NCBI GenBank assembly: GCA_025656435.1
Contig: JAHXHT010000115.1
Coordinates: 1 to 7,553, forward strand
DNA: 7,553 nucleotides
Source of the DNA: Candidatus Thiodiazotropha sp. (ex Gloverina cf. vestifex)
Lineage (GTDB): Bacteria; Pseudomonadota; Gammaproteobacteria; Chromatiales; Chromatiaceae
Reading direction: 5' to 3'
Shown: piece after piece, positions 1 through 4,799 of the stretch
Numbering within the stretch: position 1 is the stretch's first letter
Layout: each line of letters begins with the position of its first letter
The notes under the pieces: model-generated
Seen by the model: only the letters and a program-made list of their open reading frames with translations
Database searches by the model: none
Told to the model about the DNA's origin: nothing
Translations under genes and position numbers: made by a program

Positions 1-242
1 CAGTCACAATTACGGCCATACAACCGCGCCTACGCCTATCGGGGACTAATCGCCTCGGCTTTCAGCCTTCCATGGCGATCAGCGGATGAAAGTATCCGCC
101 TGTTAAGAATTGTGAACTCGATATGACATATTGATCACCTGCTTTGGCGCTTATCTAATAAACGTCTGTGTTTCCTTCCGTTTCAAATAAGTAATTTCAG
201 CTAAGCTAGTGGGAGTGAAAGCAACGATGAGCACCCATCCCG
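1..242. other. Gene-poor left edge, possible tail of an upstream gene
   Basis: No convincing gene is seen. Forward frame 1 is open from the window edge to a TGA at 124-126 (41 codons, containing YNRAYAYRG, which vaguely recalls a TPR helix), so it could be the C-terminus of a gene starting outside the window. An open stretch of this length is also quite likely by chance. A minus-strand ATG at 19-17 (MAVIVT, running off the edge) is another unprovable possibility. A perfect 6-bp inverted repeat GCGGAT/ATCCGC (82-87 and 94-99, 6-base loop) lies downstream of the open stretch and lacks a T-tract. No convincing sigma-70 promoter was found; TTGATC (131-136) followed by A/T-rich sequence near 152-161 is the best and is poor. 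Confidence 0.3.
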
Positions 243-259
243 ATGTCGGTTTTACTTGA
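227..259 (+). other. Ten-codon ORF overlapping the start of the MTH1187-type gene
   Basis: ATG at 227 begins MSTHPDVGFT and stops at TGA 257-259, in a different frame from the gene at 243 and overlapping its first codons. GGGAG at 211-215 is 11 bases upstream of this ATG, longer than ideal but better than its 27-base distance from ATG 243. Translation of this mini-ORF could couple or limit initiation at 243. It may also be chance, and the peptide resembles nothing known to me. Confidence 0.25.
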
Positions 260-557
260 GTTCAGCATTTTTCCTACGGACCAGGGTGAGAGTGTCAGCG
301 CTCCTGTCAGTCAAGTCATCAAACTCATCCGTGACAGTGGCATCGACTATCAACTCACCCCCATGGGCACTATCATTGAAACTGAGAATATCGAGCAGGC
401 TCTCGAATTGATAAAGGCATCGAGTGAACGGTTACAGCAACTAGGCGCTCAACGTGTCTACTCATCTATCAAGCTGGATATTAGGCAGGGAGAGATGGGG
501 CGGCTGGCAGGTAAAATTCGATCGGTGAAAGACCGGATCGGTGAAATCTCCACCTAA
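243..557 (+). CDS. MTH1187-family thiamine-binding protein (DUF77)
   Basis: A 104-residue protein matching the MTH1187/YkoF-like family: small ferredoxin-like alpha/beta proteins that oligomerise and bind thiamine or a related ligand in the cytoplasm. Visible hallmarks are the N-terminal strand MSVLLEFSIFPTD with GESVS (residues 1-19), a helix (about 20-32), the YQLTPMGTIIE strand (36-46), a second helix (50-67) and the strand RVYSSIKLDIR (71-81). Length is normal for the family. The start is fixed by an in-frame TGA at 228-230, with no other usable start codon before ATG 243. The best Shine-Dalgarno sequence, GGGAG (211-215), is too far upstream for this ATG but suits ATG 227, which opens a 10-codon ORF overlapping this start. 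No thiamine biosynthesis or transport genes are adjacent, so the physiological ligand is inferred from family only. Confidence 0.88.
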   Translation: MSVLLEFSIFPTDQGESVSAPVSQVIKLIRDSGIDYQLTPMGTIIETENIEQALELIKASSERLQQLGAQRVYSSIKLDIRQGEMGRLAGKIRSVKDRIGEIST

Positions 558-641
558 TAAGGATGAGACCACCGGTTCATTCGTACTCTTCTGGCACGTG
601 AGGCACGCCTTAAGTACCACAATGATTTTTAGGGGATATTG

Positions 642-1349
642 ATGAATCAAGGATCTATGTCGGATGATCTTGTACAAGCCTTGCGGAAACTATGGCACGA
701 GAGTTTCCATGGCTTGCTCTCCACTCATTCTGTGAAATATGAAGGCTATCCTTTTGGCTCGCTACTGCCAATTTGTCTAGACAGCAAAAGCCATCCTCTG
801 ATGATGATCTCACATTTGGCACAGCACACACGCAACCTGGATGCTGACCCTCGCTGCTCGATAATGTTGATACAACCTGGCCATACGGATGTCCAACAGT
901 GGGCACGTCTGACCTGCCTGGCTAATGCGGAGCCAGTCAATTCAAGCGCATCAATGGAGCGTTACTACCGATACTACCCTGACAGTCGACGCTACCATAA
1001 GGAGCTCAACTTTCAACTCTATCGACTGCAACCGATGCAGTTCTACTTCATTGCCGGGTTCGGTTCGGCCCGCTGGTTCGATGTCAGCCGAATACTGGAT
1101 CAGCGTCATTTCCCTATTGCCAGTGAAGTGGAGATGCTCTACCAAATAAACGCCCATGGACATCAGGTCTTGAAAGCCTATTTGACCGAGAGACAGCTCA
1201 AATTCACAGACCATACAAACGCAGTCGGTGCAGACTCGATGGGATTGGATATCCGGCAAGGGGAGACCTTAATACGACTGCACTTCGAAACCCCAATCCA
1301 AGATGAGCATACCTTTCTGTCAATCATGAAAGGTGAAGATTCAGGGTGA
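642..1349 (+). CDS. HugZ-like PNPOx-fold protein (heme-utilisation family) with C-terminal DUF2470-like domain
   Basis: A 235-residue cytoplasmic protein. Residues about 8-148 form a split-barrel flavin-reductase/PNPOx-like domain with family features GYPFGSLLP (35-43), ISHLAQHTRNLDADPRCS (56-73), ARLTCLANAEPV (88-99) and FYFIAGFGSARW (134-145). Residues about 160-230 match the position and general pattern of DUF2470. HugZ/HutZ relatives bind heme and take part in heme iron use; other family members have no proven activity. The C-terminal signature, usually close to HMNxDH, reads QINAHGH here (168-174), so heme ligation may differ. ATG 642 is preferred because AGGGG (631-635) lies six bases upstream; a TTG immediately before and an ATG at 657 are less likely. 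No heme transporter or TonB system is adjacent. The gene is 84 bases downstream of the MTH1187-type gene. Confidence 0.8.
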   Translation: MNQGSMSDDLVQALRKLWHESFHGLLSTHSVKYEGYPFGSLLPICLDSKSHPLMMISHLAQHTRNLDADPRCSIMLIQPGHTDVQQWARLTCLANAEPVNSSASMERYYRYYPDSRRYHKELNFQLYRLQPMQFYFIAGFGSARWFDVSRILDQRHFPIASEVEMLYQINAHGHQVLKAYLTERQLKFTDHTNAVGADSMGLDIRQGETLIRLHFETPIQDEHTFLSIMKGEDSG

Positions 1350-1411
1350 TAGAGAAGCAACTCCCGCTATAACCAGAAATTTTACAGGGTAGATCTTCTC
1401 TATCAGAAGAT
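1347..1411 (+). promoter_or_regulatory. Candidate two-state RNA leader upstream of the DsrC-like gene
   Basis: TGATAGAGAAG (1347-1357, including the stop codon of the HugZ-like gene) is exactly complementary to CTTCTCTATCA (1395-1405), an 11-bp stem enclosing 37 bases. The same right-hand segment also forms a local 7-bp hairpin, ATCTTCT (1393-1399) with AGAAGAT (1405-1411), around a 5-base loop. The two structures cannot coexist, as in attenuators and anti-terminators. It lies about 60 bases upstream of the DsrC-like start. No T-tract follows the local hairpin, and chance complementarity cannot be excluded. Confidence 0.35.
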
Positions 1412-1468
1412 AGTACACTTGGCCTCAACAATAACCTGGCGTTTTACTTGGCAATAGGGGCTTTTTCC

Positions 1469-1768
1469 ATGAATGTTGCAATTCCCGAGCGTGATGGCGA
1501 CGGCTATCTCGCTGATATGAATGCATGGACCCCAGAAATCGCCAAAGCGATGGCTGAATCGGATGAATACGATCTCAACGACGAGAAGTGGGTGCAGATT
1601 CTAAAAGCGCGGGAGTACTATGAAGAGTTCAACGTAGTGCCGCCGATTCGTAAATTCTCGAAATTTCTGGGCGCTGACCAGAAAGCGATGTTCAAACTCT
1701 GGCTGACCGGACCGATGAAACCGATCACAAAGTATGGCGGCTTGCCAAAACCTACTGGTTGCGTCTGA
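1469..1768 (+). CDS. DsrC/TusE-family sulfur-carrier-like protein lacking the second arm cysteine
   Basis: A 99-residue cytoplasmic protein of the DsrC/TusE family, whose members carry sulfur on a flexible C-terminal arm: DsrC as trisulfide partner of dissimilatory sulfite reductase, TusE as the last carrier before the MnmA tRNA thiolase. Visible features are the DGYLADMNAWTPEIAKAMAE segment (11-30), the helical core with YYEEFNVVPPIRKFSKFLG (50-68) and the terminal GLPKPTGCV (91-99). The penultimate cysteine (Cys98) is present. The second arm cysteine that true DsrC has eleven positions earlier is Thr87 here, so the protein should not form the intramolecular disulfide used in the Dsr cycle. 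It is thus TusE-like or a divergent DsrC paralogue; no tusBCD or dsr genes are nearby. ATG 1469 has AGGGG (1456-1460) eight bases upstream; an in-frame TTG at 1448 lacks this support. Confidence 0.85.
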   Translation: MNVAIPERDGDGYLADMNAWTPEIAKAMAESDEYDLNDEKWVQILKAREYYEEFNVVPPIRKFSKFLGADQKAMFKLWLTGPMKPITKYGGLPKPTGCV

Positions 1769-1783
1769 CTGAGTTCTCAGTGG

Positions 1784-1818
1784 CGCCCAAGGGCGGATGA
1801 ATACACCGCCCTTGGGTG
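1784..1818 (+). terminator. Strong hairpin after the DsrC-like gene
   Basis: CCCAAGGGCGG (1786-1796) pairs perfectly with CCGCCCTTGGG (1806-1816) around a 9-base loop, extended by a G-T and a C-G pair at the base (1784-1785 with 1817-1818). It starts 16 bases after the stop codon. There is no T-tract, so it may be a 3'-end stabiliser or imperfect terminator. A smaller palindrome, ACTGAG-TT-CTCAGT (1768-1781), sits just before it and overlaps the last base of the stop codon. Confidence 0.5.
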
Positions 1819-1894
1819 ACTCGAAAACGACTGAACTTCCCCCTTCTCCCCGACTTCGTTAACATAACCGCTTTTTGTTCAGCGGAGTTGACGC

Positions 1895-3085
1895 ATGACC
1901 TCACCTAACATTCTCGGACAACTCAGCGCGCTGCATGAACTACAGCAACAGTTGCTAGAATCCGCATCCGAGCCTGAAGCAGTCGAGCAGTTTCACCCCC
2001 AGCTACCTTCACTGAATTGGTATTTTGGTCGCGGCGTCTATCTGGAGCTTTATTGGTTGAGAGAGAGACTGGAAGGAGACGTGGATCTGAGCCAACGCGT
2101 CAGCCATCTGTTCGAACCAGGTGAGCTGTCACTACAGGCACAGTGCCAACAGCCCCCCCCCACAGCACATCTGATCCAATGGGCAAGCGATATCCGTGAT
2201 GAAAACCTGAGGCGACTGGCCACTCCCGGCGCACTGCCCGATCACATTTTCACCACCAATGACCGCCTGCAGTGGTTCCTGTTGCAGGAACAGGCAAAAA
2301 TCTACGAATCCATGCTTGAGGTGCTGAACCAGCGCAGCCTCAATAATCAGGATACCGGCCATATCTGCACCCACCCCCTGGTAGCGGCAGAGCCCGTCTG
2401 GCGAACCCGCGAGATCTCTCAGGGACACTATCGAATTGGTGCCAGGGACGAGCCCAAGGCCTATGACAATGAATTGCCACCCCAGGCCGTGGAACTGAGC
2501 AGCTATCGCATAGCGCTCACACCCGTCAGCAATGCTCAGTATCTTGCCTTCATGCAGGCTAGCGGTTATGAAAACGCATCATTCTGGAGTGATGAGGGCC
2601 GACACTGGCTGCAAGAAAACAGCACCAGGCACCCGGAATACTGGCGCCAGGATCCAAGCGGTAACTGGTATGAGTCAGCCATCAACGGCACCAGTGATCT
2701 ACCGGCCGATGAACCAGTCACGGGCATAAACCGTTTTGAAGCTGAGGCTTACACGCAGTGGGTAAACCAACTCGGTACTGAGTTCAAAGGTGCCGTCTTG
2801 CAGCACGAGTATCAATGGGAGGTCGCCGCCAGGAGTGGCGTGCTACAGCAGACAGGGCGTGTCTGGGAGTGGTGTAGTACACCCTTTCACACCTACCCGG
2901 AATTCCAGCCCTTTCCCGATGAACCACAGGTCAGCTTACCTAACGGGACAATTCTGCGTGGTGCCAGCATGCATACACAGCGTGTGATTCGCAGATCGAG
3001 TTTCCGTCACTGGGCAGATCCTTCGGATCATTTTCATTTCTCCGGCATGCGAATGGTCTTCCCCCCCAAGCATGAGTGGAGTTGA
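1895..3085 (+). CDS. EgtB/SUMF1-like protein (DinB-like plus FGE-sulfatase domain), iron ligands missing
   Basis: A 396-residue protein with the layout of EgtB-type nonheme iron enzymes, which join a thiol to trimethylhistidine and oxygenate it in ergothioneine-type pathways. Residues about 8-147 match the DinB-like helical domain (SLNWYFGRGVYLELYWLRER, 39-58; DENLRRLATPGALPDH, 102-117; FLLQEQAKIYESMLEVL, 128-144). Residues about 168-390 match the FGE-sulfatase fold (TPVSNAQYLAFM, 209-220; PVTGINRFEAEAYTQW, 274-289; LQHEYQWEVAAR, 302-313; GRVWEWC, 321-327; ILRGAS, 353-358). The expected WxxGH and HxxxHxE iron-binding motifs read WYFGR (42-46) and EQAKIYE (132-138), so all three histidine ligands appear lost. 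It may be a non-catalytic or re-purposed member. No egtD-like methyltransferase is adjacent. GGAG (1884-1887) supports the start. A nine-C tract encodes Pro87-Pro89. Confidence 0.78.
   Translation: MTSPNILGQLSALHELQQQLLESASEPEAVEQFHPQLPSLNWYFGRGVYLELYWLRERLEGDVDLSQRVSHLFEPGELSLQAQCQQPPPTAHLIQWASDIRDENLRRLATPGALPDHIFTTNDRLQWFLLQEQAKIYESMLEVLNQRSLNNQDTGHICTHPLVAAEPVWRTREISQGHYRIGARDEPKAYDNELPPQAVELSSYRIALTPVSNAQYLAFMQASGYENASFWSDEGRHWLQENSTRHPEYWRQDPSGNWYESAINGTSDLPADEPVTGINRFEAEAYTQWVNQLGTEFKGAVLQHEYQWEVAARSGVLQQTGRVWEWCSTPFHTYPEFQPFPDEPQVSLPNGTILRGASMHTQRVIRRSSFRHWADPSDHFHFSGMRMVFPPKHEWS
2153..2161 (+). repeat. Nine-C homopolymer inside the EgtB-like gene
   Basis: Nine consecutive C encode three prolines in frame. 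A one-base slip in either direction would shift the frame after about residue 89 and remove the FGE-sulfatase domain. Tracts of this length can be slippage-prone, but a functional role is not shown. Confidence 0.9.
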
Positions 3086-3143
3086 TCAGGAACCCTATTC
3101 ATGAAATTCGGGATCGAACGCGCACACCCAAGACCTAATCGAT

Positions 3144-3170
3144 TAAAGTATCTACCGGCTCTGCCAACAA
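3144..3170 (+). promoter_or_regulatory. Candidate sigma-28 (FliA) promoter
   Basis: TAAAGTAT (3144-3151), an 11-base spacer and GCCAACAA (3163-3170) match the flagellar sigma-28 consensus TAAAGTTT-N11-GCCGATAA at 7/8 and 6/8 positions with exact spacing. It lies 43 bases upstream of the ATG of the flagellar axial-like gene, giving a leader of roughly 35 bases. The palindrome TAATCGATTA (3136-3145) abuts the -35 element. The fit between promoter class and product strengthens the call. Confidence 0.6.
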
Positions 3171-3212
3171 CCCGGTTAGAGAGACTCGATTTAGGTAACA
3201 GAAAGGCGCTGT

Positions 3213-3449
3213 ATGGCCATTAATTCGATCATGGGACCCTCGGTACTGGGAATCCAGAAGGGACTTCAAGGTATGCGTCGCGTCGCATCCGAGATAGCGA
3301 GTACCCAACAGACCCAACAGGCCAAACCCACTGATCTCTCACGCGCAATGGTAGAAATGAAAGTTCACGCGAATCAAACCAAGGCATCAGTCAAAGCCCT
3401 GCAGGCTGCAGATGATGTCCTGGGTACTCTGATTGATGAGCGTGCCTGA
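3213..3449 (+). CDS. Small flagellar-axial-like protein (rod/hook D0-type helices only)
   Basis: A 78-residue protein with no signal peptide. An N-terminal helix (about 5-32, SVLGIQKGLQGMRRVASEIAS at its core) is followed by a Gln/Pro-rich link and a C-terminal helix (41-75) that includes MVEMKVHANQTKASVKALQ and ends ADDVLGTLIDERA. This resembles flagellar rod and hook proteins (FlgB/C/E/F/G), whose first and last segments pair as the D0 coiled coil: N-terminal SGLQ...ANNIAN and C-terminal MVxMxxxxRxYxANxKVxxTADExLxTLxxL. The central shell domains are missing and the length is less than half that of FlgB or FlgC. A role in the flagellum is inferred from this resemblance and from the candidate sigma-28 promoter; no other flagellar gene is in the window. 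AAAGG (3202-3206) supports the start. The gene converges with nadC, and an imperfect hairpin (3438-3460) spans its stop codon. Confidence 0.72.
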   Translation: MAINSIMGPSVLGIQKGLQGMRRVASEIASTQQTQQAKPTDLSRAMVEMKVHANQTKASVKALQAADDVLGTLIDERA

Positions 3450-3460
3450 CGCCACGCCTC
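3438..3460. terminator. Weak hairpin between convergent genes
   Basis: GAGCGTG (3438-3444) pairs with CACG-C-CTC (3453-3460, one bulged C) around an 8-base loop. It spans the stop of the small axial-like gene and lacks a T-tract. No better terminator is visible in the 61 bases before the nadC stop. Confidence 0.2.
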
Positions 3461-3510
3461 ACAAGATCGCTTCATAAATCTAACAATCAGGTCTTAGCTT
3501 TATGCCCGGG

Positions 3511-4350
3511 TTATACGAACAACATCGAGAGGTCGACAGCCTTGATGTCCTTGGTCAGCGCCCCAACGGAAATATCATCCACGCCTGTCTCGGCAATGGC
3601 GCGAACCGTTTGCAGGTTGACGTTGCCAGAGGCCTCCAGCCTGGTTCGACCGGCATTCAGCTTCACGGCAGCTTGTAGTGCGTCCAAATCGAAGTTGTCG
3701 AGTAACACACGTTTTGCACCTGACTCAAGCGCCTTCTCCAACTGAGAAAGCGACTCGACTTCAATCTCAATACTGATGCCTGCCGGAACGGTGTCATTTG
3801 CCATCTGTAGCGCAGCTTGAATCGAACCGGCTGCATGGATGTGGTTTTCCTTGATCAAAACTGCATCATATAGCCCGATGCGATGGTTTTCACAACCACC
3901 ACAACTGACTGCATATTTTTGCTGCAGGCGAAGACCCGGAATGGTCTTGCGGGTATCGAGAATTGTTGCACCTGTACCTGCCACAATATCTGCGTAGCGT
4001 CGTGCCAGCGTAGCTGTGCCTGAAAGCGTCTGTAGATAATTCAGCGCCGTCCTCTCTCCACTCAGCAGAGCACGGGTTTGGCCCTGTAAGGTGCAAATGA
4101 CTTGAGCGGGTACCAGACGATCACCATCCTTTGCCTGCCACTGGATCTCCACTTTATCATTCAGCTGCCGAAACACCTCATCGAACCAAACCGTACCGCA
4201 AAGCACAGCAGATTCCCGGCAGACAATCTCAACTTCTGCCTGGGCACTCTCGGAGATCAGTCCAGCGGTAAGGTCGCCACTGCCAAGATCTTCCTCTAAC
4301 GCTTGCTTCACCTGTCGCTGAAGGTGAGCTGGAATGGGCAAATCATTCAT
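3511..4350 (-). CDS. nadC: Nicotinate-nucleotide pyrophosphorylase (carboxylating), quinolinate phosphoribosyltransferase
   Basis: A 279-residue cytoplasmic enzyme that converts quinolinate and PRPP to nicotinate mononucleotide, CO2 and pyrophosphate, the third step of de novo NAD synthesis from aspartate. Family signatures are clear: EEDLGSGDLT (19-28), GERTALNYLQTLSGTAT (98-114), LDTRKTIPGLRLQQKYAV (131-148), ENHRIGLYDAVLIKENHI (154-171), IEIEVES (194-200), LLDNF (216-220), EASGNV (239-244) and DDISVGALTKD (258-268). Length and N-terminus are normal. ATG 4350 overlaps the stop of the upstream FKBP gene as ATGA (4347-4350), and the Shine-Dalgarno sequence is poor, so translation is probably coupled. 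nadA and nadB are not in the window. Confidence 0.97.
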   Translation of the reverse strand: MNDLPIPAHLQRQVKQALEEDLGSGDLTAGLISESAQAEVEIVCRESAVLCGTVWFDEVFRQLNDKVEIQWQAKDGDRLVPAQVICTLQGQTRALLSGERTALNYLQTLSGTATLARRYADIVAGTGATILDTRKTIPGLRLQQKYAVSCGGCENHRIGLYDAVLIKENHIHAAGSIQAALQMANDTVPAGISIEIEVESLSQLEKALESGAKRVLLDNFDLDALQAAVKLNAGRTRLEASGNVNLQTVRAIAETGVDDISVGALTKDIKAVDLSMLFV

Positions 4351-4694
4351 CCCGAAACTGCGAGCAATTCCACTTCGAACACAAGGGTGGCATTCGGTGG
4401 GATGACGCCTCCGGCACCTCTTGCTCCATATCCCAGCTGGGGAGGAATGGTGAGGCGACGTTTCCCACCTATTTTCATCCCGGCGACGCCTTCATCCCAG
4501 CCACGAATCACCATGCCCTTTCCCAGCGTGAAGTCAAAAGGCTGGTTGCGATCCAGCGAAGAGTCAAATTTTTCTCCCTCCACCAACCAGCCGGTATAGT
4601 GCACGGTAACACGCTGGCCGGCGGCAGCCTGCTCTCCATCACCTTCACTCAAATCCTCGTACTTAAGACCGGAATCAGTCATTTTCTCACTCAT
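4347..4694 (-). CDS. FKBP-type peptidyl-prolyl cis-trans isomerase
   Basis: A 115-residue single-domain FKBP that isomerises Xaa-Pro bonds during protein folding. The usual pocket residues are present: Tyr33 in VHYTGWL, Phe43-Asp44 in KFDSS, Phe53, Val62-Ile63 in GMVIRGWDEG with Trp66, Tyr89 in LGYGARGAGGVIPPNATLVFEVEL, and Phe106. No signal peptide is seen, so it should be cytoplasmic; there is no SlyD-like metal-binding tail or FkpA/Mip dimerisation arm. ATG 4694 is chosen because GAGGAG (4707-4702 on the minus strand) sits seven bases upstream; an in-frame ATG at 4709 overlaps that ribosome binding site. The gene is first in a two-gene unit with nadC. The pairing may be simple co-transcription, since no functional tie to NAD synthesis is known to me. 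Confidence 0.95.
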   Translation of the reverse strand: MSEKMTDSGLKYEDLSEGDGEQAAAGQRVTVHYTGWLVEGEKFDSSLDRNQPFDFTLGKGMVIRGWDEGVAGMKIGGKRRLTIPPQLGYGARGAGGVIPPNATLVFEVELLAVSG

Positions 4695-4759
4695 TGAAGA
4701 ACTCCTCATAGGGCGTGTCAGCCACAGGCGCCAGTTTGCGCTTGACTTGGAAAGTCTGC

Positions 4760-4787
4760 AGTTTAATTGGGATCAGACAGGTGTCAA
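4760..4787 (-). promoter_or_regulatory. Candidate sigma-70 promoter for the FKBP-nadC pair
   Basis: On the minus strand, a perfect -35 TTGACA (4787-4782) is followed after 16 bases by TAAACT (4765-4760), which matches the -10 consensus at 4/6. Transcription would start near 4753, about 58 bases before the FKBP ATG, in the gap after the DUF1631 stop codon. Confidence 0.5.
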
Positions 4788-4799
4788 TGCAGCGATTGA

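Noticed and set aside
110..138. TGTGA and TCACC resembling halves of a CRP-type site
   Set aside because: The halves are about 18 bases apart rather than 6, so they do not form a CRP site; no FNR palindrome fits either.
469..1268. The peptide LDIRQGE occurs in both the MTH1187-type protein and the HugZ-like protein
   Set aside because: The DNA differs at synonymous positions, the folds differ, and no longer similarity flanks it; most likely coincidence.
4303..4599. Forward 98-codon open frame opposite nadC and the FKBP gene
   Set aside because: Antisense shadow; its composition mirrors the conserved FKBP codons on the other strand.
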